Of a DNA stretch of 64,000 bases, positions 41,807-51,053 are shown one piece after another. The notes below the pieces were generated by a model that saw only the letters and a program-made list of their open reading frames with translations, made no database searches and had not been told where the DNA came from. Origin of the DNA: CAWKGV01 sp963849305. GTDB lineage: Bacteria; Pseudomonadota; Alphaproteobacteria; Acetobacterales; Acetobacteraceae. Position numbers and translations under genes: made by a program. The stretch is from NCBI GenBank assembly GCA_963849305.1, contig CAWKGV010000007.1, positions 124,001 to 188,000 of the forward strand, read 5' to 3'. Position 1 is the first letter of the stretch; every line of letters begins with the position of its first letter.

Positions 41807-43580
41807 ATGAGAGTTCGGGAACACGAGACAGTCGGGTCGTATCGCGCGTGGCTCGGGGCACTCGGCCTCGCTGCCGGGCTTTGCGCGGGAGGCAGTGGCG
41901 CATGGGCGCAGGCTGGGCCAAACACGCGACCTCAAACAGGGGCGGTGTCACCATCCGGCACGGAGACGACGAACGCAGAGCGGACCATACCGGGCAACCA
42001 GGCCGCCCAAGCTGGCAGTCAACTCACGCCCAGCGCGACCGATTTCGTTAATGCCGCGAGCGACAACGCCAACTGGATCCTGCCGGCCAAGAGCTACACG
42101 GGGAACCACTACACCGGCGCCACGCAGGTCACCCCCGACAATGTCGGCGGGCTCACGCTCGCTTGGAAGTTCCAGATGGACGACGACGGCCCGGTGGAGA
42201 ATTCGCCCATCGTCTGGAACGGGACGATGTACGTGACCTCGGCGCACGATCATGTCTATGCGTTGGATGCGGCGACCGGCAAACTGAAATGGGAGTTCAC
42301 CGACAACCCGCATGTGATTGCTTTTGCCGCCAATCGCGGCATCGCGCTATTCGACGGAAACGTCTATATCGGCACCTTGGACGGGCACCTGATCGCGCTG
42401 AACGCCGAGAACGGGCAGAAGGTGTGGGATATCCAGGCGGTCGATGATCCGGCCAATTCGTTCTTCACCATGGCGCCGGTCCCGTACCACGATCCCAACA
42501 CCAATCAGGACATGCTGCTCTTGGGTGTCTCCAATGGCGACTGGGGCGGCGTCGGTCACATGACCGCCTTCGATCCGAAGGACGGCCATCGGATCTGGCG
42601 CTGGACGAGCATTCCCAGCCCTGGCGAGCCCGGGCACGACAGCTGGAGCGGCGATTCCTGGAAGCGGGGCTGTGGCGCCATGTGGGGCGGGGCCACGATC
42701 GATACCGACGCCCACACACTCTATCTCAATGTCGGCAACCCTTGCCCGGACTTCCTCGGGTACCGCGCGCCAGGGCGACAATCTCTACACGGATTCGATG
42801 GTGGCGCTCGACATCTCGGGGTCGCAGCCGAAGTTGAAATGGCACCACCAGTTCATCCCGCACGATACCCATGACTGGGACCCGGCAATGCAGCCGGTGC
42901 TGTTCACGGGCAAGGTTGGCAACAACGATCGGCTGCTGGTCGCCGCGGGCGACAAGGCTGGGAATTTCTGGATCCTCGACGCCAAAGACGGCAAGCTCGT
43001 GAACAATCTCGTCGCGAACTTCCAAAAGAACACCGACGTGCCCCCCAGCCCTGATGGCAACGTCGCCTGCCCGAACACGTTGGGCGGGATCGAGTACCAG
43101 GGCGGAGCCTACGACCCGGCGACGAATGCGTTTTACATCCCGAGCCAGAACGAGTGCGGCACCTGGACCGCCTCGAAGGAGGCGGTGTACATCGCCGGGC
43201 AGTTCTACATTGGCGGGACATTCCCGCAGCTGCTCGGCCCGAACACCGGTCAGATGAACGCGATCGACGTGGATCACGGCATCTTCAACTGGCGGCATCA
43301 TTTCAATCTGCCGAACTATGGCGGAGCGCTGGTGACAGCTTCGGGGCTGGTGTTCTCGGCCAATCTCGGCGGCGAGGAACACGCGTTCGACGCGAAAACC
43401 GGCCGAATCCTCTGGAGCTATGACACCGGTTCCTACAACCAAGCGCCCACCGAGGCATACGAGGCCAACGGCAAGGAATACATCGTCGTGGGCTCCGGTC
43501 CAGCCGGGAATGCAAAGATCCCCGAGCTGCCCACTCCCAAGGGGATGCCCGCTGTTATCAGCGCGTTCACCCTTAAGTAG
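41807..43580 (+). CDS. PQQ-dependent dehydrogenase (quinoprotein beta-propeller), interrupted by one surplus base
   Basis: Two frames make one 590-residue exported quinoprotein. The first frame has a signal peptide (GALGLAAGLCAGGSGAWAQA) and propeller repeats such as YALDAATGKLKWEF and IALNAENGQKVWD up to GNPCPDFLGYR near 42765. The second continues QGDNLYTDSMVALDISG from 42771. Losing one base in the CGCGCGC at 42764-42770 joins them in the family pattern. WxxAFDPKDGHRIW and FDAKTGRILW are tryptophan-docking repeats. Such enzymes oxidise alcohols or aldehydes in the periplasm with PQQ. A GGAGGAAA ribosome-binding site fixes the ATG at 41807. The substrate is unknown; no heme domain is attached. 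Confidence 0.85.
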
Positions 43581-43590
43581 AACGGGCGCC

Positions 43591-44871
43591 ATGCGACACG
43601 CCGAGCTTGCGCCGGCCCGTCTCTTCGGGCCGGCCGTCCTTCTGGTTGCGGGATTGGCGTTCGGCCCGGTGCCGGCCAGGGCCGCGCAAGCCGACGACCA
43701 CGCGGCCACGCTGGCGGCGCTGCACGATCTTCGCGCGGCCATCTCGGAGATCGTGCAGGCGGATGCCAGCAATTCGACCGATCGCAATGTTTACCATCGA
43801 GCAGGCCAGCGCGCGATCAATGCGCTGGAAGGCGCGCATGGCGGCCACTACACCGTCGCCGCCGGTACGCTGGGCGATGTGGAGGGAGCGATCGGCCACA
43901 TCGACAAGTTGCTTGACCGCGCGCAAACCCCGGTCTGGGCGGACCCTCTGCGCGGGGCGGAAGCGAACATGCGCGCCGCCGTGACGCATCTTCAAGACGC
44001 GAGCCGCGCCCGCGAGCTGATGGATTACCAGATCGCCGTTACCCGCGCGCTGACGTATCTGGAGGTGGCCGAGGGCCGACCGAACGAGACAGGCGTATTG
44101 GGCGGGCTTGAAGGCGCGCTTGCCAATACCGTGCTCGGCGTGCCTGGCGATGCACGGCAAGCGGATGCGTGTGCGGCGCCTCCGTCGGCTCCCGCCTACG
44201 GGGTAGAGGACGGGTATATCGGCTGGGTGAGCGTCCCGGCCAAGTCGGGAACTTACACGCTCCCGGAGAACCCCGGCGGCACTCAGGTGGCCGTGCAAAA
44301 CGGGATGGTGGTCCTGCGCACCGCAGCCGCGCCGATCGTCGCCAAGTCTTGCGCCACCCGCACGGCCTCGGTCCAGTCGCAACCCGCCCCGCAATCGGAC
44401 GCACCGCCGGCTGGGCAGGCAGCGGAACAGACCACGACGCAGCCAGCGCAGCCTGCCGCCTCCGGCGGGAGCAGCAGTTCACTGCCGGCGCTTTACACCG
44501 AGGCGCAGGCCAAGACCGGCGAGACGATCTTCGACTCCAAGTGCGTGAGCTGTCATGGCGCCAACCTGCAAGGCACGGCCGCCCCGTCGGTCGCGGGCAA
44601 CGATTTCTTGAAGACGGCGAAGCAGAACGGCTGGACGGTGGCAATCATCCGCTACCTGGTGTTCAATCTGATGCCAATGAACGCGGCGAAGTCACTAACA
44701 CCGGAGCAGTATGCCAATGTCATGGCGTTCCTGCTGGCATCGAACTGCTACCCCGCCGGCAGCACGCCGTTTCCCACCGCAAACAAGCCTGACCTGGCTG
44801 ACGTGAAGCTCGGCCCGGTGCCAGGCCATCCGCCGAACCAGAATAAGCTCGGCGTGTGCAAAGTGGGTTGA
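43591..44871 (+). CDS. exported cytochrome c with a long helical N-terminal part
   Basis: This 426-residue protein has a signal peptide (residues 1-32). A helical stretch of unknown family follows up to about residue 190. A Pro/Gln/Ala-rich linker around residues 260-295 leads to a cytochrome c domain. The heme site is CVSCH at 318-322 and the likely methionine ligand is in LMPMNAAKSL near residues 361-363. It starts 10 bp after the PQQ dehydrogenase stop, so it is probably its electron acceptor. Extra cysteines occur before and after the heme domain. The N-terminal part has no recognised match. Confidence 0.85.
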   Translation: MRHAELAPARLFGPAVLLVAGLAFGPVPARAAQADDHAATLAALHDLRAAISEIVQADASNSTDRNVYHRAGQRAINALEGAHGGHYTVAAGTLGDVEGAIGHIDKLLDRAQTPVWADPLRGAEANMRAAVTHLQDASRARELMDYQIAVTRALTYLEVAEGRPNETGVLGGLEGALANTVLGVPGDARQADACAAPPSAPAYGVEDGYIGWVSVPAKSGTYTLPENPGGTQVAVQNGMVVLRTAAAPIVAKSCATRTASVQSQPAPQSDAPPAGQAAEQTTTQPAQPAASGGSSSSLPALYTEAQAKTGETIFDSKCVSCHGANLQGTAAPSVAGNDFLKTAKQNGWTVAIIRYLVFNLMPMNAAKSLTPEQYANVMAFLLASNCYPAGSTPFPTANKPDLADVKLGPVPGHPPNQNKLGVCKVG

Positions 44872-44905
44872 CTACGCCAGAGCTGGTCTCCGGCGCGGGA
44901 TTCGC

Positions 44906-45319
44906 CTAAGTCGCGTTTGTCCGCGCGTACCAAGAGGCTGCCGATCCATAGTAATCATGCAGCGGTTTTGCCCAGCGTGGATCCGCTAAGTCCTGGAGGC
45001 TCGCAGCGTCGAAACTGGGGGCGGTCCTCAGCTTGTCCTCCGAGATCGCGACGATATAGGCTCCGTGTTCGGGGCTGAATCTCACCACGTCCCACGGCAA
45101 GGCGAACGTTCTGGCCCCAATCCCGACGATCCCTCCGTAAGTCAGGATCACATAAACGATCTGGCCTTCGGGAGCGGCGATCAGGACGTCGTGGACGGTG
45201 CCGAGATCGGCACCATCTTGGCTTGCGACCCGAGCTCCCCGGATCTCGGCAGCCGCCATTAGCCTGACGGGGTTTGAGGTATGCGACCCGGCTGGCCCCG
45301 CGAGATCGGATTCTGCCAT
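44906..45319 (-). CDS. PRC-barrel domain protein
   Basis: This 137-residue protein has a PRC-barrel core: LMAAAEIRGARVASQDGADLGTV, DVLIAAPEGQIVYVILTYG and FALPWDVVRFSPEHGAYIVAI, spanning roughly residues 20-110. PRC barrels are small beta-barrels used in photosystem assembly and RNA processing; here the role is unknown. AGGAG precedes the ATG at 45319. Two copies of an 18-bp direct repeat lie just upstream, in the divergent region shared with fabD. The frame is open further upstream, but the ribosome-binding site is convincing. Confidence 0.78.
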   Translation of the reverse strand: MAESDLAGPAGSHTSNPVRLMAAAEIRGARVASQDGADLGTVHDVLIAAPEGQIVYVILTYGGIVGIGARTFALPWDVVRFSPEHGAYIVAISEDKLRTAPSFDAASLQDLADPRWAKPLHDYYGSAASWYARTNAT

Positions 45320-45330
45320 CCCAAGGCTCC

Positions 45331-45368
45331 TATCCGTTCGACTGATTACGTATCCGTTCGACTGATTA
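45331..45368. repeat. tandem 18-bp direct repeat between the PRC-barrel gene and fabD
   Basis: TATCCGTTCGACTGATTA occurs perfectly at 45331-45348 and again at 45351-45368, with CG between, so the period is 20 bp, about two helical turns. The copies lie 12-49 bp upstream of the PRC-barrel start. They resemble tandem operator sites, though a recent duplication is an alternative. Confidence 0.7.
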
Positions 45369-45530
45369 TTGGGCAGCCGGGCCGCTGCGGTCACCAGCAA
45401 CGCGCGTCGAATAACGACAGACATGGCGATCCGGTTGCGGCTCTGACCTGCATCCATTGACACCGTGCCGACCCGCCGTTACCCCGCCGCGCGCCGTTAC
45501 CATGTTCGCCTCGAAGGGACTCTTTCGTCT

Positions 45531-46499
45531 ATGCCGGTCCGCGCGTTCGTCTTCCCCGGCCAAGGCAGTCAGTTCGTCGGTATGGGCCGCGACCTCGCAG
45601 CCGCCTTCGGCCGTGCGCGCGAAGTGTTCCAGGAAGTCGACGAAACCCTCAAGCAACACCTCTCGACGCTGATGTTCGAGGGCCCCGCCGACGAGCTGAC
45701 CATGACCGAGAACGCGCAGCCGGCGCTGATGGCCTTCTCGCTCGGGGTGCTGCGGGTGATGGAGACCGAAGGGGGGTTCCGGCTGGCCGAGAAGGCCGTC
45801 GTGGTGGCGGGGCATTCGCTCGGCGAATACAGCGCCCTTGCGGCGGCCGGCAGTTTCCGGCTTGCCGATGCCGCCAGGCTTCTGAAACTGCGCGGCCAAG
45901 CCATGCAAAAGGCGGTGCCGGCCGACGAGGGGGCGATGGCCGCGCTGGTCGGCGTGGAGGTGGCGGAGGCGCGGTCCATTTGCGATGAAGCGGCCCCGGT
46001 GCCGGAAACCGAACCGCTCGAGCGCCAGGTGGTCGAGCTCGCCAACGACAACGGCGGTGGGCAGGTCGTGATCTCCGGCCACCGGGAAGCGGTCGAGCGC
46101 GCGATGGAGATCGCCAAAGAGCGTGGGGCGCGCCGCGCAATCCTGCTTCCGGTCTCGGCGCCATTCCATTGCACGTTGATGGCCCCGGCCGCGAACACGA
46201 TGGCCGAAGCGCTTGAGGCCACGCCGCCTGGTCCGCCTGCTGTTCCGGTGATCGCAAATGTCTCGGCCGCCAAGGCAACGCAATCGGCTGAAATTCGCGA
46301 CCTGCTGATCCGGCAGGTCACCGCGACGGTCCGCTGGCGCGAATCCGTGCAAGCGATGACCGCGATCGGGGTTGATCGCTTCGTCGAGCTGGGCGCCGGC
46401 AAGGTACTCTCGGGACTGATCCGCCGGATTGCCCCGGACGCGACCGCCATCTCCGCCGGCACGCCGGCCGAGGTCGAGGCGGTGCTCAAGAGCCTGTAG
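45531..46499 (+). CDS. fabD: malonyl-CoA:acyl carrier protein transacylase
   Basis: This 322-residue enzyme loads malonyl groups onto ACP. FPGQGSQFVGMG at the start and VVAGHSLGEYSA with the nucleophile Ser96 are signatures; LLPVSAPFHCTLM holds the catalytic His. The ATG at 45531 is chosen because the family begins directly with VRAFVFPGQGSQ. It heads the fab cluster: fabG follows after 10 bp. The frame is open upstream to 45465 without a family match. Confidence 0.95.
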   Translation: MPVRAFVFPGQGSQFVGMGRDLAAAFGRAREVFQEVDETLKQHLSTLMFEGPADELTMTENAQPALMAFSLGVLRVMETEGGFRLAEKAVVVAGHSLGEYSALAAAGSFRLADAARLLKLRGQAMQKAVPADEGAMAALVGVEVAEARSICDEAAPVPETEPLERQVVELANDNGGGQVVISGHREAVERAMEIAKERGARRAILLPVSAPFHCTLMAPAANTMAEALEATPPGPPAVPVIANVSAAKATQSAEIRDLLIRQVTATVRWRESVQAMTAIGVDRFVELGAGKVLSGLIRRIAPDATAISAGTPAEVEAVLKSL

Positions 46500-46509
46500 A
46501 GAGGCGGAG

Positions 46510-47247
46510 ATGTTCAGGCTGGACGGGAAGGTGGCGCTCGTCACCGGCGCCTCGGGCGGGATCGGGACCGCGATCGCGCGCGCCTTGTATTCCCAAGGCG
46601 CGGCCGTGGCGGTGTCCGGCACCCGGCGAGACGCGCTCGAGCAGCTTGCCGGGGAGCTGGGCGAGCGGGCGCAAGTCTGTCCGGCCGACCTGCGCGATCC
46701 CGCCGCCGCCGACATCCTGCTCGCGGCCGCCGAGCACGGCGTCGGGCCGCTGCACATCCTGGTCAACAACGCCGGCTTCACCCGCGACATGCTGGCGCTG
46801 CGCATGGCCGACGAGGACTGGCAGGCGGTGCTGGACCTCGATCTGACGGCTCCGTTCCGCCTCGCGCGCGCGGCGCTGCGTGGGATGCTGCGCCGGCGGG
46901 CGGGGCGGATCATCAACATCGCAAGCATCGTCGGCGCTACTGGCAACGCCGGCCAGGCGAACTACGCGGCCGCCAAGGCGGGACTGGTGGGCATGACCAA
47001 GGCGCTTGCGCAGGAGGTTGCGTCGCGCGGGGTGACGGTGAACGTAGTCGCGCCCGGTTTCATCGCTACGCCCATGACCGACGTGCTCTCCGAGCAACAG
47101 AAGGCGCGGATCTCGGCCGCGATACCGCTCGGCCGGCTCGGCCAGCCGGGGGATGTGGCCGCGGCGGTCTCCTACCTTGCTTCGGATGAGGCGGCCTGGG
47201 TCACGGGCGCCACGCTTCACGTCAATGGCGGGATGGCGATGCTGTGA
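46510..47247 (+). CDS. fabG: 3-oxoacyl-ACP reductase
   Basis: This 245-residue short-chain dehydrogenase reduces 3-oxoacyl-ACP with NADPH. The cofactor motif is TGASGGIG (residues 12-19), NNAG lies near 86-89, and the catalytic Ser139, Tyr152 and Lys156 are present. The C-terminus has the FabG-type GATLHVNGGMAM. A GAGGCGGAG ribosome-binding site precedes the ATG. It is linked to fabD by 10 bp and lies 195 bp upstream of acpP. Confidence 0.95.
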   Translation: MFRLDGKVALVTGASGGIGTAIARALYSQGAAVAVSGTRRDALEQLAGELGERAQVCPADLRDPAAADILLAAAEHGVGPLHILVNNAGFTRDMLALRMADEDWQAVLDLDLTAPFRLARAALRGMLRRRAGRIINIASIVGATGNAGQANYAAAKAGLVGMTKALAQEVASRGVTVNVVAPGFIATPMTDVLSEQQKARISAAIPLGRLGQPGDVAAAVSYLASDEAAWVTGATLHVNGGMAML

Positions 47248-47442
47248 GCCCCTGTGTTGGCTCAGGCGACAAAACCATGCTAAGCGCCCCGTTATCTCGT
47301 CTGGAGCCGGTCGAGCAGGGCCGGTCGGGCCTCCGTCCGGCGGGCAGCCGATGCCGGGCAAAACCGAATACGCAGGGTCCGGCACGGGAATCCCGGCGGC
47401 ATGTCTCACATGATGTCCCACAGGGCAGGAGTTTCACAGCCG

Positions 47443-47682
47443 ATGAGCGAGATCGCAGACAGGGTCAAGAAGATCGTGGTTGAGCATCTCGGGGTCGAGG
47501 AATTGAAGGTCACGCCGGAGGCATCGTTCATCGACGATCTCGGTGCCGACAGCCTTGATACTGTCGAACTGGTAATGGCCTTCGAGGAAGCGTTCAGCGT
47601 CGAGATCCCGGAGGATGCGGCCGAGAAAATCAGCACCGTGAAGGACGCGATCGACTACATCGAAAAGCAGAAGGCGGTCTGA
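47443..47682 (+). CDS. acpP: acyl carrier protein
   Basis: This 79-residue acidic protein has the phosphopantetheine attachment site DLGADSLDTVELVM, with the modified serine at Ser37. It carries growing acyl chains through fatty acid synthesis. The ATG at 47443 is chosen by the MSEIADRVKKIV start; AGGAG lies about 12 bases upstream. The 195-bp gap after fabG probably contains its own promoter, as is common for acpP. fabF follows after 29 bp. Confidence 0.97.
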   Translation: MSEIADRVKKIVVEHLGVEELKVTPEASFIDDLGADSLDTVELVMAFEEAFSVEIPEDAAEKISTVKDAIDYIEKQKAV

Positions 47683-47711
47683 TCGGACCGCGGCGGGAAG
47701 GGTCCGGCGCC

Positions 47712-48974
47712 ATGCGGCGCGTGGTTGTGACAGGGATGGGCATCGTCTGCCCACTCGGCCTCGGAGTCGAGCATGTCTGGCAGCGCCTCATCAACAGCGA
47801 GTTGGGCATCGGCGCGATTCAGGCGTTCGACACCAAGGACTTGCCCTGCAAGGTGGCCGGGCAGGTTCCCCAGGGGAGCAAGTCCGAGGGCCGGCTCGAC
47901 ATTTCCGAATGGATCCCGGTGAAGGATCAGAAGAAGATGGACCGGTTCATCCATCTCGCACTGGTCGCGGCTACCCAGGCGGTAGAGGACTTGGGTTGGC
48001 AGCCGGACGGCGAGGACGACCGATGCGCGACCGGCGTGATGATCGGCTCGGGAATCGGCGGGCTCCAGACAATCTATGAAGCCTCGGTGCAGGTACATGA
48101 GGGGCGCGCCCGGCGACTTTCGCCCTTCTTCATTCCCTCGGCATTGGTCAATCTCGCCTCGGGGCATCTGTCCATCAAGTATGGCTTCAAGGGTCCGAAC
48201 CACTCGGCGGTGACGGCCTGTGCCACCGGCGTTCATGCGATCGGCGATGCGTCGCGGCTGGTGATGCTGGGTGATGCCGAGGTGATGGTCGCGGGGGGGA
48301 CGGAAGCGACTGTCTGCGAATTGGGCGTCGCCGGGTTCTGTGCCTCGCGGGCACTGTCCACCGGGTTCAACGACCGCCCGGCGTCCGCGTCACGTCCGTG
48401 GGACAAGGATCGCGACGGGTTCGTGATGGGAGAGGGCGCCGCGGTTGTGGTGCTCGAGGAACTGGAGCACGCGCGCAAGCGCGGGGCCAAGATCTATGCC
48501 GAGATTGCCGGCTATGGCATGTCGGGCGACGCCCACCACATCACGGCACCGGCCGAAGGCCATGATGGCGCTTACCGTTCCATGCGGGCTGCACTGCGCA
48601 ACGGCGGCATATCGCCCGATGAGATCCAGTACGTGAACGCGCATGGCACCTCCACTCCACTTGGCGACGATCTGGAGCTGGAAGCAGTGGAACGGCTGTT
48701 CGGCGAGGCTGCTAAACGCCTCGCCATGTCGTCCACGAAATCGGCGGTCGGTCATTTACTCGGGGCCGCCGGCGCGGTCGAAGCGGTGTTCTCGATCCTC
48801 GCCATACGCGACCGCGTCGCTCCGCCCACGCTGAACCTTGACGAGCCAAGCCAGGCCAGCATCATCGACCGAGTGGCACATACAGCGCAGGAGCGGCGGA
48901 TCAATCTCGCGCTGTCCAATAGCTTCGGTTTTGGGGGCACCAACGCGAGCATTGTCTTCCGCGCCGCAGTGTGA
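47712..48974 (+). CDS. fabF: beta-ketoacyl-ACP synthase II
   Basis: This 420-residue condensing enzyme extends acyl-ACP chains with malonyl-ACP. The active-site Cys170 (TACATGVHAIG), His311 (NAHGTSTPLGD) and His348 (AVGHLLGAAGA) form the FabF triad. MRRVVVTGMGIV is the typical N-terminus. Length is normal for FabF. It closes the fabD-fabG-acpP-fabF cluster. Confidence 0.96.
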   Translation: MRRVVVTGMGIVCPLGLGVEHVWQRLINSELGIGAIQAFDTKDLPCKVAGQVPQGSKSEGRLDISEWIPVKDQKKMDRFIHLALVAATQAVEDLGWQPDGEDDRCATGVMIGSGIGGLQTIYEASVQVHEGRARRLSPFFIPSALVNLASGHLSIKYGFKGPNHSAVTACATGVHAIGDASRLVMLGDAEVMVAGGTEATVCELGVAGFCASRALSTGFNDRPASASRPWDKDRDGFVMGEGAAVVVLEELEHARKRGAKIYAEIAGYGMSGDAHHITAPAEGHDGAYRSMRAALRNGGISPDEIQYVNAHGTSTPLGDDLELEAVERLFGEAAKRLAMSSTKSAVGHLLGAAGAVEAVFSILAIRDRVAPPTLNLDEPSQASIIDRVAHTAQERRINLALSNSFGFGGTNASIVFRAAV

Positions 48975-49003
48975 AGCGCGCGATGGGCCCTTCGCGGGCA
49001 AGT

Positions 49004-49264
49004 TCACGAACCGGCTGGTTCATCTCGAGACTGAATAGTCTGCGCGGCACGAGCTCGGGCGGCCAAGGTCAGGACAGAATCGGTAATAGCTTCTCTGCGA
49101 TCCAGGGCGCCTTCAGTCTGCCCGCCCCAAAGCAGTAGTGCGTTTTTACGCACGGCTCCCCAATTGCAGGTTTCCCCACGGTAGCAGATGGCCATCTCGG
49201 CCCGCGCCAGCTCGCCCACCACGGCCAGCATTGTACTGCGAGCATACGACCGTTCGCATTCCAT
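49004..49264 (-). CDS. hypothetical 86-residue protein in the fabF-eno gap
   Basis: A GGGAGACGA ribosome-binding site precedes an ATG at 49264, and the frame stays open to 49004. The product is a mixed-composition soluble protein (ERSYARSTMLAVVGELARAE, then a CYRGETCNWG pair of cysteines). No family is recognised. The 384 bp between fabF and eno hold no other gene I can support. The good ribosome-binding site favours a real gene, but it could be spurious. Confidence 0.5.
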   Translation of the reverse strand: MECERSYARSTMLAVVGELARAEMAICYRGETCNWGAVRKNALLLWGGQTEGALDRREAITDSVLTLAARARAAQTIQSRDEPAGS

Positions 49265-49358
49265 TCGTCTCCCTGCCCGTTTGGCAACCCGCCAGTGACA
49301 GGCGTGCTTTGGAAGTGATAGGCAATTGCCGTCCAGAGCCAAGAACGGATCATTTCCC

Positions 49359-50651
49359 ATGAGCGCCATCGCCGACATCATCGCGCGCGAGATCCTCGAC
49401 AGCCGCGGCAATCCGACCGTAGAGGTGGACGTCGTGCTCGATGGCGGCGCTATGGGGCGCGCCGCCGTCCCCTCGGGTGCTTCGACCGGCGCGCACGAGG
49501 CAGTGGAACTGCGCGACAGCGAGGCGGCGCGCTATGGCGGCAAGGGCGTGCAGCGAGCGGTAGAGAATGTCGAAGGCGAGATTTTCGACGCGATCGGCGG
49601 CATGGACCCGACCGAGCAGGTGAGAATCGACGACATTCTCATCGACCTCGACGGCACGCCCAACAAGTCGCGCCTCGGCGCCAATGCCATGCTGGCGGTC
49701 TCGCTGGCCGTGGCCAAGGCCGCCGCCGTCGATCTCGGGCAGCCGTTATGGCGCTATCTGGGCGGGGTTTATGCCCGCACCCTGCCGGTGCCAATGATGA
49801 ACATCGTCAACGGCGGCAAGCACGCCGACAATCCGATCGACATCCAGGAATTCATGATCCAGCCGGTCGGGGCGGGCACGATCGCCGATGGCGTGCGCAT
49901 GGGCGCCGAGATTTTCGCGACATTGCGCAAGGGTTTGCATGATGCGGGCCATAACATCAACGTTGGCGATGAAGGCGGCTTCGCGCCCGGGCTGAAATCG
50001 GCCGACGAGGCGCTCGGTTTCATCGCGCGGGCTTGCGAACGGGCGGGCTACCGGCCGGGCGAAGACGTCACCTTCGCCCTAGACTGCGCGTCCACCGAGT
50101 TCTTCGAGAACGGGCGCTACGTGCTGGCCGGCGAAGGCAGGGATCTCGATGCCGCCGGCATGGTGCAGTACCTGAAAGATCTCGCCGCGCGTTATCCGAT
50201 CGTCTCCATCGAAGATGGCTGCGCCGAGGACGACTGGGAGGGCTGGCGGCAGCTCACGGCGACGCTCGGTGGGTCCGTCCAGCTCGTGGGGGACGACCTG
50301 TTCGTGACCAACCCCGAGCGGTTGCGGCGCGGGATCGAGGAGGGGATCGCCAATGCCATCCTGGTCAAAGTGAACCAGATCGGCACGCTCTCGGAAACGC
50401 TCGAAACGGTCGAGCTGGCGCAGCGTGCCAGCTACCGGGTGGTGATGAGCCACCGTTCCGGCGAGACCGAGGACACGACCATCGCCGATCTCGCGGTGGC
50501 CGTGAATTGCGGCCAGATCAAGACCGGCAGCCTGTCCCGGAGCGACCGGACAGCGAAATACAACCAGCTTCTCCGCATCGAGACGGAGCTGGGTGCCGCA
50601 GCCCGTTATGCCGGGCAGACCATTCTGCGCCGCGCTTCTAGCGGATCGTGA
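49359..50651 (+). CDS. eno: enolase
   Basis: This 430-residue enzyme converts 2-phosphoglycerate to phosphoenolpyruvate. Signatures are AREILDSRGNPTVEVDV near the start, SGASTGAHEAVELRD, NVGDEGGFAPG, VSIEDGCAEDDWEGW and SHRSGETEDTTIADLAV, which together cover the metal and substrate sites. The ATG at 49359 fits the family N-terminus. Its last 14 bp overlap the end of the small Tyr/Pro-rich gene on the other strand. In many alphaproteobacteria eno also lies next to the PDH genes. Confidence 0.97.
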   Translation: MSAIADIIAREILDSRGNPTVEVDVVLDGGAMGRAAVPSGASTGAHEAVELRDSEAARYGGKGVQRAVENVEGEIFDAIGGMDPTEQVRIDDILIDLDGTPNKSRLGANAMLAVSLAVAKAAAVDLGQPLWRYLGGVYARTLPVPMMNIVNGGKHADNPIDIQEFMIQPVGAGTIADGVRMGAEIFATLRKGLHDAGHNINVGDEGGFAPGLKSADEALGFIARACERAGYRPGEDVTFALDCASTEFFENGRYVLAGEGRDLDAAGMVQYLKDLAARYPIVSIEDGCAEDDWEGWRQLTATLGGSVQLVGDDLFVTNPERLRRGIEEGIANAILVKVNQIGTLSETLETVELAQRASYRVVMSHRSGETEDTTIADLAVAVNCGQIKTGSLSRSDRTAKYNQLLRIETELGAAARYAGQTILRRASSGS

Positions 50652-50911
50652 AGCCGGCGGGTGGGCCGTAATAGACCCCGCCCGCTGGCGGGCCGTAATA
50701 CACGGGGCGGTGTTTAATAGCCGTAGGTCGGGGGGGCATAATACGCCGGCGGCTCGTAATAGCGGCGGTCCCAGTGGTGGTGATCCCAATCATAGTGCGC
50801 GCCGCGCCAGTCCTGATGGTGCCAGTCATACCGGTCGGCCTTGGCCGATCCGGCGGCGCCCAGCACCCCCAACACCAGGGCTGAAGCCAAAACGGTCGTC
50901 AGCAGTCTCAT
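50638..50911 (-). CDS. exported His/Tyr/Pro-rich small protein, split by a homopolymer
   Basis: The frame starting at 50911 encodes a signal peptide (TTVLASALVLGVLGAAGSAKA) and HHQDWRGAHYDWDHHHW, then stops soon after a run of seven Gs (50730-50736). In the next frame the typical ending PVYYGPPAGGVYYGPPAGF and a stop at 50638 follow. Removing one base from the homopolymer gives one 90-residue protein. AAGAGGCGAAC precedes the ATG. Similar PVYYGPP proteins are common in alphaproteobacterial genomes; their function is not settled. The final bases overlap eno. Confidence 0.65.
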
Positions 50912-51053
50912 GTTCGCCTCTTGCGGGATTGGTCCGGCATTCACAGGCATAGAACGCGGAGAAGGCGGCAAGAACCCGGCAGGTTCGTGGCATTTTGGTT
51001 CAACTCCGGGCGCGCCTGCGCTAGAACGTGCCGGGCTGGAATTGAGGAGAGGT

